The notes beneath the pieces are model-generated. The model worked only from the letters and a program-made list of their open reading frames with translations, was not told the DNA's origin and ran no database searches. DNA of 20,789 bases from Pigoraptor chileana. Its lineage: Eukaryota; Opisthokonta; Filasterea. Positions 9,188-19,086 of this stretch are shown here, in pieces. The stretch spans positions 1 to 20,789 of the forward strand of contig CALSCR010001283.1 in NCBI GenBank assembly GCA_943704495.1, given 5' to 3'. Positions within the stretch are counted from its first letter, which is position 1; the number at the start of each line of letters is the position of its first letter. The translations under genes were made by a program, and so were the position numbers.

Positions 9188-9710
9188 ACTGAATCGTTTT
9201 TTTGTATTCGGACACTTTTATACAGCTTTATTGATTCCGAATCTTCACTCATGTCTGACGCAACAGTCAAGCCTTTGTTACCGGCGCCGTTCTCGTCCAC
9301 CGTACATGAGTGAGACTAACTACACGTAAGCATAATAGCTTAATACCCGTCAATAATACAATGCCATCTCATTCAGCTATCTCCTTTCGAATCTGTGAGT
9401 GTGCAATTGTGTGTGTGTGTGTGTGCAAGTCTCAATCGTCTTCCCGCAGAAAACTCGTCCCTAAATTTAGGTAGGACCATTACGTCATGGTCGGTCAGCA
9501 AAAGCTTCAGTATGGCGATATTAGATGCAAATTTACACACACTGTGCGAAAGTGGCCAGCAGGGAGTTTTGAGCCTGGCTAATTGTGCCAAAAGTCATAT
9601 ATATCGACAAATGAACCATCAGTTTTTGAAAAGCAGCAGAAAAATCATCTGACACAGACAACAAATTTAACGTCACATAAAATCAACCACAAAATTACAG
9701 AACCGTGAAA
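9188..9710. other. Intergenic region upstream of TPT1
   Basis: An AT-rich spacer of 523 bases. It carries a short TG microsatellite at about 9407–9425 and a perfect 12-base palindrome, CCTAAATTTAGG, at 9460–9471. I see no gene in it. It should contain the 3' end of the F-box transcript and the promoter of the phosphotransferase gene. Confidence 0.45.
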
Positions 9711-10331
9711 ATGTCGTCGATGGGGAGTCCATCGCGCATCGTACGCGTAAGCAAGACGCTCTCGTACATCTTGCGACACGGCGCTCAAGAACTGGGCCTC
9801 AGCATGGACTCCAGCGGTTGCGTATCTATGGATGACCTGATGCGTCTACTTTCTGCGAAACCATATCTTTATACTCTCGAAGACGTTATGCGTGCCGTGA
9901 GCGACAACAACAAAAAGAGGTTCGAAGTACTCCGTCGCGACAACGGGCGGGACTATATCCGAGCAGTGCAAGGCCATAGCGCATCTTTTGACGCCGTAAT
10001 CGACGAGGAAGCGCTGATGGAGCGCATTACCGTGCCTATGCCGTTATGTATACATGGCACCGACGACCGAGCTCTTTCTGCAATACTCGAGTCTGGTTTG
10101 CGGCCGATGTCGAGGATGCACATACATTTTGCATCGTCGGAACACACACAGAGCGGCTTGCGCGTCAATGCATCCGTGCACATCTATCTCGACATGGCGA
10201 AGGCGATGGAGGCCGGCATTCCATTTTTTCTGTCTAAAAACGGTGTGATTTTGTCACCTGGAAAGGACGGAATCATTGCCCCCGAATTTTTTGCGCGAGT
10301 TGTCAACGTGCGCGCTTCTCGTGGTCGGTGA
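9711..10331 (+). CDS. TPT1: tRNA 2'-phosphotransferase (Tpt1/KptA family)
   Basis: Intronless, 206 residues, starting at gtgaaaATG. The enzyme removes the 2'-phosphate left at the splice junction of tRNA by passing it to NAD+, yielding ADP-ribose 1'',2''-cyclic phosphate and nicotinamide. The whole family pattern is present: SKTLSYILRHGA near the N-terminus with the catalytic Arg22-His23 pair, a winged-helix-like half, the NNKKRFE segment with Arg70, RAVQGHS (84–90), HGT at 115–117 for NAD+ binding, GLRPMSRMHIHFAS with Arg135, SGLR, and the C-terminal FFLSKNGVILSPG-DG loop. These match the Arg-His-Arg-Arg active-site set known for Tpt1, so the enzyme should be active. Length is normal for the family. 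Its presence implies tRNA intron splicing that leaves a 2'-phosphate, by fungal/plant-type ligation. Confidence 0.95.
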   Translation: MSSMGSPSRIVRVSKTLSYILRHGAQELGLSMDSSGCVSMDDLMRLLSAKPYLYTLEDVMRAVSDNNKKRFEVLRRDNGRDYIRAVQGHSASFDAVIDEEALMERITVPMPLCIHGTDDRALSAILESGLRPMSRMHIHFASSEHTQSGLRVNASVHIYLDMAKAMEAGIPFFLSKNGVILSPGKDGIIAPEFFARVVNVRASRGR

Positions 10332-10813
10332 GGAAAGTCTAGTTCATAAATCACAACGGCTTCTAAAATACAGTGTTTTGGGGGGTTTAATCACATTATC
10401 TTCTCAGTGTATTCGCCAAATAATTATCAAATGGTCAGTCATTCAACGCTGATCCAACTACTGCAACATTGACGACAGCCGCACTGAGGCGCCAGCCGCC
10501 GGGCCGCCCAACTGAGTTGATCTCCATGTGACAGTCACGTGGACACTTGGATTCACTTGTTTTCATTGCATTTTGCCTGCTCTTATATGTCAGCGACAGT
10601 GCCCTTCTCCGCCTCGGCCTGGGAAGCCGATGCGCTCTCTTGCTAGCAATGGACGATGCCGCCGGCCCGAATCCGTCACGTGACCTTGCCGTCAGCTGCC
10701 GGGGTTGGGATCAGCCAATGTTCCGAGTGAAGATTGAGACTGATGTATTATACAAACCTAACTTACGCTAAGGAGAAGCAGTTGCCGAAAATATACTGTC
10801 AGTGGTTTGAAAA
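10332..10813. promoter_or_regulatory. Spacer and probable promoter of the CCDC28-like gene
   Basis: This 482-base spacer contains no supported gene. It holds two CACGTG E-boxes, one at 10536–10541 and one in the palindrome GTCACGTGAC at 10675–10684, within a GC-rich patch (10480–10720). I looked for an RFX X-box, expected for cilium genes, and found only widely separated half-sites. Regulatory meaning is inferred from motif shape alone. Confidence 0.35.
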
Positions 10814-12602
10814 ATGGCAACACTTGCACCAGATCTCAACTCAAGCCATCACCGGCGACGAAGTTCTGCCCGAAACAGCGATGCCGATATGTAAGACTCT
10901 TCTGTATGTGTGTGTGTCTGTGTGTGTGTGTGTGTGTCTGTGTGTGTGTGCGTGTGTCTGTGTGTGTGTGCGTGTGTCTGTGTGTGTGTGCGTGTGTGTT
11001 GCATAACGTATTGAAATATACATATTTGTACATAACTCACACACACATAATTGGTCCTCCTTCAGACACGTCGTCGATCCTGCCACTGACAACGAAACAA
11101 CCGCAAAAGAACTGGCAAAGTGAGTTGTAGAACCGGTAGAACTACGCAACGTGTGGTGGTGATTGAGAGGGATGTCCACAGTACCTCAAACGGCAAAGGA
11201 GAGATTAAATCTTCTCTTGTGGTCGAATGGTTATTGTTGACCTCGTAGTGGCGTTCGCTGTGTGTATGTATGTGTGTGTGTGCGTGTGCGTCGTGATTTC
11301 AATTAACTAACAATGTGGTAGTTGTTGTTTCTTCGCGCTTGATTCTGATGACCCTGCTCATATTGTGCCAAATCACTTGTAAAGTCACTGAATCGCTTGC
11401 GTTGGGTGTGTTTTGTCTTCAAAAATGGAATTCTACCGTGTGCTGTTGCATAAATACTTCTTTTAACGCTCACAATTTGCTGTTTTCCCGTGTTTTTTTA
11501 TTGATGGTTGTTTGGCTGAACCAGGGAAGACAATGCTGCCATACGGCAGATGCAGGATGAACTTGCCGCCATTTCACGGAGCTTTCAGCAGGGCGAAATG
11601 ATGGCATTTGGGCGGGAAAGCGAGGCTGTGTTCGCCAATCTGGACCGTATACGACGGATGCAGGTGACCACTTAATGCACACACTCACTCACTCAAAACA
11701 CCCACACCCACCCACACTTAAGGCACACACACACACGCGCGCGCATGCACCCACACCCACACATACACCCACATCCACACATACATACACTCAATGCACA
11801 CACTCACACATTCACTCAAAACACACATATATATATATATTTATACAAACTCAATGCACATGCACCCACTGCACATGCACCCACACACTCACCCACACAC
11901 TCTCTCAATCGCACTCACCCACACACTCACACTCACATGCTCACCCACACACACACACACACACTCAATGCACACACGCACACACAAAACCGCACACTTC
12001 ACCCAATTTATTGAACATGTTTCACCCCACTCGCAATACAGGAAGGACTTGCATTGGAGCATGCTGCGATGGAAATGAACGCCACCGACATATTCTCTGA
12101 AGCAGAGCGGCGTGGGCAGTCCGGTCCTGAAGCCGGTGTGTGTTTTTTGCCCCGCCTGGTGCACTCAGCCATTGCATTGTCGGCACATTACGTTACATGG
12201 CTCTTCATATTGTTAATGCATGATTTTATATGTGTTGTTTGTCGAGTGTGTGGGTGTGTGTATGTGGGAAGGGGGGTTGGTCACCTGAAAATGTACATTG
12301 TCAAGTTGATGTGCTTGCATTGTTCTTCTCTGTTCCCTCGTGACACACACACACACACATTCTCTCTCTCTCATACAAACATGCGCACATATGTATGTAC
12401 ATATATCGTCACGCCATCAGACCACGATGCAAACGGCAGCCTAAAAGATCGGCTGTTCAAGCTGTTTGAGCAAGACGAGGTGAAGATCACGTCGCTGATG
12501 GACCACCTCGACAACGTACGCGTTGAACTGTATCCACTCGCTTTCTATTCCTGTTGTTGTATTGTTGTGGAGTCATGGGCATGGCCTCAGACACCGACTT
12601 GA
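10814..12602 (+). CDS. CCDC28: CCDC28-like coiled-coil protein, six exons
   Basis: Proposed exons are 10814–10890, 11066–11119, 11525–11663, 12042–12135, 12421–12515 and 12591–12602, all joined in phase across GT–AG introns, giving 156 residues. The start is aaaaATGG. Residues 50–95 match the CCDC28A/B core: M-Q-D-E-L…, then SFQQGEMMAFGRESE (human DFHSGRLQAFGKECS), then RRMQEGLALEH (human VREMQEKLARLH). A second helix, LKDRLFKLFEQDEVKITSL, sits where the human protein has its LLSNLEELSNSIQKL helix. Human CCDC28B modifies Bardet–Biedl phenotypes and affects cilium length, so a ciliary or signalling adaptor role is possible by analogy. The last exon is only three codons plus stop; retaining its 75-base intron keeps the frame and uses the same stop. 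A longer alternative using the acceptor near 12801 is possible. Confidence 0.63.
10905..10999 (+). repeat. TG microsatellite in intron 1 of the CCDC28-like gene
   Basis: An interrupted (TG)n run with regular tgtgtgtctg and tgcgtgtgtctg variants occupies most of intron 1 (10891–11065). On the transcript it is UG-rich, the complement of the repeat in intron 3. Confidence 0.9.
11676..11998 (+). repeat. CA-rich microsatellite in intron 3 of the CCDC28-like gene
   Basis: A long imperfect (CA)n/(CCCACA)n tract with repeated words tcaatgcacac and tgcacccac fills most of intron 3 (11664–12041). It includes a short (TA)n at about 11827–11840. Long open frames rich in His and Thr in this region are artefacts of the repeat. 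Confidence 0.9.
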
Positions 12603-13744
12603 ATCTCACGTCATGTAGTGTATTGTGGGCGCGGTGGTGCTCCTTTGTGCACATATATCTTTTGTCAGCTTTTGTATGATTTGAAAGTCGACGGTGTGTT
12701 CCTTTTTGTCTTTTATTTTCACTTGACTTGACGTAACGCTGTGCTCCAAATTGGTGTGTTGTTATTGTTGTTGCTTCTTGTTCTGTCATCTCGCGGCTCA
12801 GAGAGAAGCTTCACGGTGCGATTATCGACCGAAAGTGACGGCACGTGTTCGAACCTGTGCCGCCGTCATCTGTGCTCTTTGCTTGAGTTTGTGTTTATTG
12901 TTTTTTTCGGTTTGTTTCTCTCCGATCCGGTTTGTTGACTTCCCGCGCACCACGTGACCCCCGTTACTAGTTCAAGCTGCCCACCAGACCTGTGTGATAG
13001 TGCTGTTGGCCGACGACTGTCAATGGGCACATCTGCAGTGGTCCATGCGGGAAGCGAGTCAACGCCAACCTCTCGTCTGTGTGTCAGCCAGCGTATCTTA
13101 TTTTGCGAAGGGGGGGGGGGGGATTTCAGCGCCACGTGCTGTCAATGTCGCAATCGATGTTGCGTTTTGGGTGCGGTGTGAATAGGAATGCCATCAGCTG
13201 CAATGGTACATCCTCTGACCAATCAATCCCTCGAGGGATGGATTGTGTGGGTCCACAGTACTCGCCCTTCAGCAGCCGCTCCCCTCCGTCTGGTCAACGA
13301 CGGACTAGTGGGGCCATGGTATGTCGCACTGTGCGATGGAGCAACGTAAAATACCCACGGCAAATGAATTAAAATAATTTATTTTATTGCTTGTCTGTGT
13401 GAATGAATACATTTCGATTTAAAATTTAGGAGGGGGAAAATTGTAACCTTGAGCCACATTAATACTTGTCCAAGTCAACAAGTTGAAATCAAAAACCTCT
13501 TTATGTTTCAATTGGTCACGCACACTTGAGGAATGTGCATCACACATCCTCCATAACAGACTGACAAACAATTGTGATCACAGACGAATGGATGTCGATC
13601 TACTCATTCTGCATTGATGCATTGAGCATGGTAACTAACGAGACGGATACGTTTAGCACTAACAGACGGTCACCATGCGATTAAATTGCTCACACTTTGA
13701 AAATTAATTGAAAAGCGGCCCACTGCCACTCAATCTATTTACTG
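12603..13744. other. Unassigned region with splice-like signals and short open frames
   Basis: A long pyrimidine/TTG tract ending in cag at 12800 looks like a true 3' splice site. It is followed by an open stretch (12802–12890), a second T-rich tract, and another open stretch at about 12970–13185 that contains an uninterrupted G tract at 13110–13122. A plus-strand frame then reads LEGWIVWVHS … LVGPWYVALCDGAT and stops at 13358. These pieces could be exons of an unrecognised plus-strand gene or 3' exons of the CCDC28-like gene, but I could not join them in one frame. From 13373 to 13744 the sequence is AT-rich 3' flank. Confidence 0.35.
13110..13122 (+). repeat. Poly-G tract of 13
   Basis: An uninterrupted run of thirteen G residues between gcgaa and atttcag. 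Such runs are prone to length change and assembly error, so any reading frame through it is unreliable. Confidence 0.9.
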
Positions 13745-16700
13745 CTACTTTTTCTTAGCACTGCCCTTCCCCTTTTGCGGTGACGGCGGGGGTATCGACG
13801 TCCCGCTCCGCCTGGCTGACCCGGATGCACTGGGCCCATCAGCCATCTTTCTTTTCGCAATCGCGCTCTTGTCAAGCGGGTTCGCCTTGTCACCTTTGCT
13901 CGGCGTCGACGGTTTTTCCGCGGACTTGCTGTCGGCAATCGGAGTTTGTTTTGCATTTAACACGAGCTCCATCGCCTTCTTGAGCATGACACTCTCCTTC
14001 AGTTTGTCTGCCACGCTCATCGCCTCAGTCGATTTCACTATTGGGTTTGTCCAGGTGGACACCCGTTTCGGCTGTTCCACAGAGGGCGGCGGATAGATGC
14101 TAAACACAATCCGCTCGGTGTCAAATTCGCTGAGAGTTTCTCCTGCGGTGTTACGGGCAGATGAATAGTCTATTAGTTAACACGTGCACACACAGACATT
14201 GTTAGGGTAGATTGGCGACGATGGTGATGATGCTGTTGTTGTGGTTTGGTTGGCGGGGGGAGGAGGGGAGGGGTGCTAATAAGCAGTCATAAACATACCT
14301 TGGATGTTAAAGCGTGCACACGCAATGCGGATTTCGGCGGCGGAGGGAAAGTGACCCAGTTCTTTGCACAGCTCCGGAATGACCGACTTTAGGATTCGCA
14401 TTGTGGTGGGGTCGCACATCCTCTCAAAGACCGCGCGAAGCTCTGCATGTGGGGGAAGATGGGCAGTGCATTCGCATGTGTGTCGGAACCAGTTGCATGT
14501 ATGGGCGGGTGTGTGTGAGCGATTCATCTACTACAATGAAACATGACGTGGATCCACGAGTAACGACGGGAATAACTTGCTTGACTAGTCACCCAATACT
14601 ACTAAGCAACAAATCGAACATGGCAGCTGGATGGTGAGGGGATGAAGTAGCTTTGAGCCACACAATGAGCCATTTCTCACACGGACACTGCATTTACATT
14701 GAGTGCATGGATTTACAAAACGACGTCCATGCCTGTGAACGTTGAAATACGCACCGTCCCTCTCCTTCAACCAGGCGATCACGTGCTCATACTCGACGGC
14801 ATACTGTTTTTTCGGCAGTCCGAGTGACGTCGTGATGATGTCAACAAACGTGCGGTAATCAAAGAATATCTCCTGCACGCCACAGCCCATGTTCACACAC
14901 TGGCGCTCAAGTTTCCGCCGCAGCATACGAGTTCGAAACCCACGAAAAAGGCTGCATTTTGCATTTGATTTTGGACATTACATTACACGCACGACGGGTG
15001 AGTTGGTTGTGTTGGTCGATGATGATGAAAAAAAAGACTGGGGACTGAAAGATTTGTTCATGAGCAAAGACCCATCACTAACCTCTGAATCGCCGTCGCA
15101 GCGACCAGTGACTTAATCCGACGCGGCACACCCGGATGTGAAAATATGCTGTGCATTTGCATGTATTCGGGATAAAGGGATGTGGGAGTGAGCATTAACA
15201 CACAGACACATACACTGACATGCACGTACACACACGGATGGACAGAGAATATCATGAACAGCACACAACGACCACTCACTCGTGAATGCGCTTTGAAGCA
15301 AGAATCTTCTCAAGTTCCGACTTTCGCAGCTTAAAGCCACGGTATGAGCTCTGCAGGACAACCGCCGCCTTTTCCTCTCTTTCCTTTTGCCGGCGGTCAA
15401 GCTCATGCTTGTACTGCCTAGCCCACGTGACCGTCTCTTCCTTCGGCAGTATCTTACTTTCTATTTTCCGCACGAGGTGACCGCGGAACGTTCGCTGAAT
15501 GAGCAGAGCCGCCGCCTCCTGCTTAAGAGCCTCAATATCGCCCGGCGTCCCTCCTGCCTTCTGCACGTCGTCAATGCGCTCCTTCTCCGTCTTATAGTCC
15601 TGCGACAGCGACAGACGCCTCCCTGCCAACCTCATCATCTCTTCGGGTGGAGCAATGTCGTCCGCCACCGACAGCCTCCGTCCCTCGCCGCGCCCGATTT
15701 GGAGTGACGGCCGTCGACCCTGATCCGATGCCTTATTCTGGTCAAGAGCGACCATGTGACCCGCATTAGGGGATAGTCCTGCATTCGCCGCATTAAGTAG
15801 TGAGCCCGCATTGGCCACATTAAGCGTAAGTTGTGGAACCGCATTACCCGTATTGGGCACCGTGTCCGCACTGGATTCCTTTCCAGACGCTGTCACGGGT
15901 GACGCCACAGGCACCGTGATGACACCCGCAGGCACTGTCGATTTCGCCGTATTCTGCACCGGCTTCTCGTGTGCATTTGGATGAGCAGGCGGCGTCTTGG
16001 GTGTTGGTTGCAACGGAGATGGCGACCGCGACTTTTTCGATTCTTTCGCAGTAGCGTCAGAGTGTGTGCCCATGTGGGCGTCGGCGTCAGTGCCATCGAC
16101 ATCTAGGGTAGTCTGGTCGTCATTGTCGGCAACTTCGTCATTTCCGTCGTCAGATGCGTCATTGGCGGGGACGTCAGTGTCGTCATCTCCCGGCTCGCTT
16201 CTTACATCATCATCGCTGGCATGGCTCGGAGAAGCAGCAGACTTGGATGGATCGGGAAACTGGTGCACATATGCAGCTGTGTAGCGCGGCTTTGCATCCG
16301 ACTTCTTCCCCGCCTGATATCCTGGTGGGCATCCTCCGACCAGCTCACAGCCCACAAGCCCGCTGCCGTGCACGAGGGACCCGTGAGTGCTCGCGGCGGT
16401 CGATCCCTTGTCCTTCTTTTCGGGTGATTTATCCCCAGCGACGACGCTGTTCACCGATAGCATCCGGGGTGATGCTGCGCCGTACGGCAATGTCGGTGAC
16501 TTAATGGATCGCACGTCATCTCTGCCCTCGTCACGTGATTCACTCGCATCACCACCAACCCCACTCACATCCGCCGCGCCATCCTCCCCGTACGCGTCAT
16601 TCCAATCCTCAAACGTGCCGTAGGCATCGCCTTCTGCGTCAGGGTCGGCGTCTCTGTCAGCGGTCGCATTTCCATCGGCACCGGTGTCTTCGTCAGATGC

Positions 16701-18576
16701 CGAGTCATCGGCTGCAGCGTCAGCGTCTTCGTCGGCGTTTGCATCAGCGTCGGGGTCGGCGTCAGCCTCTTCGTCTTCGTCGCCGCCATTTTCATCTTCA
16801 GCAGCGTAGTCGTTTGTCGAAATTTCCGGAGAGAATCCGCGCCCATAGCTGTCTATAGTGTCGGCTCTAGAGAGCAGGCGACCGGGAGTGTATGTGCGCC
16901 GAATGGAGGGCTTGACCTTCTTGTGTTGGGGAAGCACATCTGCCAGCAACTCACCACCCACTTGCTTCATCACGTAATCGCTGCTCAGAATCCACCTGTC
17001 GTACTCCAATGCGGGCAGTTGAGTGGACCGCCGCAGTGGTGCGCGTGCCGGGAGCGGAGAGTGAAGTTGGGGAAGCTGCGGCTGCACAATCCAACAGGTG
17101 GGCGAGGTGCGAATGAAACGAAAGCGTAAGGAACGAGGAAACGCTTGGTGTCACACGAACAACACGCGAAGACGAAAGCACAAACACGCGCCCTTGACAC
17201 ATTTGTGCACATACACGACTTGAAACGTGCACACACTGACGCCACAACGCACACATGACCTACCTGCGCATGCAGCCCCTCAGTCGCATTGGGTGTTTGT
17301 TGAATCTGTCCCTTTGCGCGCATTGTCTCTCCCTTTTGTGCGGCAATCGACCGTCGCCGTATGCCTTCCGACGGCCCAAACGCAGCGCTCGACCAGTGCA
17401 CGCGGCCGGGTATCGGCGGGCGTATGTTGGGCACCGTCACCTGCAGCGCCGCTTCACCCCATTTAATGAAATCAACACTCCCGGTGTCCGCGAACATCCC
17501 TCGAAAGGCAGTGTGTTTCTGCTGCACTAGTTTGGCACGCCTCTCTTCGAGTTGCTTCTGCAGTTTCTCCTCCATTTCCAGCCGCTTTCTCGCCTCAAAC
17601 CGCTTGGATCCAGTGGTCGCTGGCTTCTTCTGCGTCTCTGATTTGGCTCGGTTTGCCATGCCATACGCATCCGCCGGTTTCCGCCCAACACCGACTATTC
17701 CAATTAAATGCGGTCGCGATGGCTCTGTGGATGCCGGCCGTGCGATGTTGCGCGGTGGGTACAGTATGCTCGACGTATCCACCCAGTGCACCGGCGCGCC
17801 CGTCACAGTGAGGTTCTGCAGTTTTCCGAAGGAACCAATCAAATTAAAACAATGAGACACACAAAGGAAAATTCACATCGCGTCTAGTGCGGAGCGATGT
17901 TTTAAAAGGCAATACCCACGGCACATAAATCAACACAGTGCATGAAAGACCAAACCAACCGTTCGCTTGCTCTCCCGGTTTCGCGTGTACCACGAAAACA
18001 CTTTGTCGAGATTTTCCTTTTGTTTGAAGCGATTTTCTGTCCGCGCAACCTCAAACAGCAGCATTGTCAGAAAAGAGATGAAATTATCACCGGCTTCTGC
18101 GCTCGGTTGCCGCGAAAACTCGCGTCCAACAGGTGACGGACTCTCTGCGATAGGGACACTTCGGCCATTTTTCTGCGGCGAATGCGGTGGCGAAGTTGCC
18201 GGGAGATTCGCGCTAGTTGTAGGTCGTGTGAGTGCATCCTGCCAGTGGTTGACGACCTCACGAAGCATCACATTGTACTCAGCAACAGACGTGAGGCGCG
18301 AATTGCGGAGATAAAGAACGACACGGTCATCAAATCCAGCTGGCGGCTCATTGAAGCCCGCAGACGACGCTGTAGGTGTTGATTGGCAGATATAAAAAAT
18401 GTGCCACATATGCAGTGATGGTGAATTGAGCACTTGCGTCGTCGTTTCTCCATGAAAGGAAACATCGGCGTGGACAATGCATCATAAAAGGGAAGTCCAA
18501 CAAATAATAACTCACAGCAGCTTGGCGTGCGCACGAGGTCCGGCGTTTGCCGTTCACTCGCATTCAAAACTTCCAT
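13745..18576 (-). CDS. 1209-residue triple-IQ-motif protein, eight exons
   Basis: Exons on the minus strand: 18576–18516, 18369–17960, 17815–17264, 17081–15280, 15148–15083, 14951–14755, 14442–14299 and 14142–13745. Every join agrees in phase with GT–AG introns (the donor at 17959 is a weak gttggt), and the total is exactly 1209 codons plus stop. In order: a mostly helical N-terminal region (FLTMLLFEVARTENRF), a charged coiled-coil (about 228–257, KRFEARKRLEMEEKLQKQL), a long disordered part with an extremely acidic Asp/Ala-rich stretch (about 430–520), then three IQ motifs at about 869 (LIQRTFRGHLVRK), 917 (VLQSSYRGFKLRK) and 962 (AIQSLFRGFRTRM). The third is created across a splice join. 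A folded alpha-helical C-terminal domain and a Lys/Ser/Pro tail ending SAKKK follow. IQ motifs bind calmodulin or related light chains. I do not recognise an orthologue; an axonemal or cytoskeletal role is only a guess. Confidence 0.82.
14255..14275 (+). repeat. G-rich tract in intron 7 of the IQ gene
   Basis: The run ggcggggggaggaggggagg on the plus strand has several G-runs and could form a G-quadruplex in DNA. The transcript of the gene carries the C-rich complement, so this would act at DNA level or as a pyrimidine tract for the intron. Confidence 0.5.
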
Positions 18577-19046
18577 GTTTCAGCTTTTACGGTCGCAACA
18601 GAACCACGTTTGCTTCTGGCGGTTGTGCGCAATGCACCGTCTCGTTTACGCGACCATCATACGTATCCGCAATGAGTGGGCAATGATGCACTACAATGCT
18701 CTCCTCAGTGTTGTGACAACTGCGGACCAAATCACAATCACAAAAACAAGTTTCAACAAAAGCAGATATACAGCCTCTTCCAAATGCAGGGGTTCAATTG
18801 TCTTCAATTTCATCGTTGATGCGCACAGTGATGATTCACCACGAGCTAATGCCGACCTCTTCAGTAGTGATATCTCACTCAGTGCAGCCAGTCGTCGGCC
18901 ATTGGTCAGTTCTCCGTTTCCAATGACAACATGGGCGTCCATTTCCTCCGATTTAATTTACGATCGTAAAGTGGTTTCTGAAGAAGAAAAAAAAGTTAAG
19001 ATTCTCCGATTTACAACGGAAACGGAAACCATGTTTTTACGACAGA

Positions 19047-19056
19047 TTGGCGGGAA
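19047..19056 (-). promoter_or_regulatory. E2F-type site upstream of TIPIN
   Basis: Plus strand reads TTGGCGGGAA, whose complement starts TTCCCGCC, one of the standard E2F/DP sites. It lies about 175–185 bases before the TIPIN ATG. E2F factors drive S-phase genes in animals, plants and many protists, which fits a replication-fork gene. Confidence 0.55.
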
Positions 19057-19075
19057 CTGTTCAAACAAACGTGTT

Positions 19076-19086
19076 GCGCGCCAAAA
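19076..19086 (-). promoter_or_regulatory. Second E2F-type site upstream of TIPIN
   Basis: Plus strand reads GCGCGCCAAAA; the complement TTTTGGCGCGC contains the full E2F consensus TTTGGCGC. It is centred about 27–30 bases after the first site and about 145–155 bases before the TIPIN ATG. Paired sites at this spacing are typical of cell-cycle promoters. Confidence 0.6.

Noticed and set aside
10782-10821. RFX X-box (GTTGCC … GGCAAC) at the CCDC28-like start
   Set aside because: The half-sites are separated by about 28 bases instead of 0–3, and the second overlaps the second codon.
10836-11179. Minus-strand frames rich in THTHTH and plus-strand frames rich in VCVC
   Set aside because: Translations of the TG microsatellite in intron 1; no coding support.
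11675-12100. His/Thr-rich open frames of 89–141 codons
   Set aside because: Direct translations of the CA microsatellite in intron 3 of the CCDC28-like gene.
12835-12866. tRNA-like or terminator-like hairpin around gtgttcgaacct
   Set aside because: The arms (gacggcac and gtgccgccgtc) form a neat stem, but there is no cloverleaf and no acceptor or anticodon arm, so it is not a tRNA.
16535-16858. Plus-strand Arg/His-rich frame opposite the acidic tract of the IQ gene
   Set aside because: Complement of the Asp/Ala repeat; the minus-strand frame is continuous with eight phase-matched exons.
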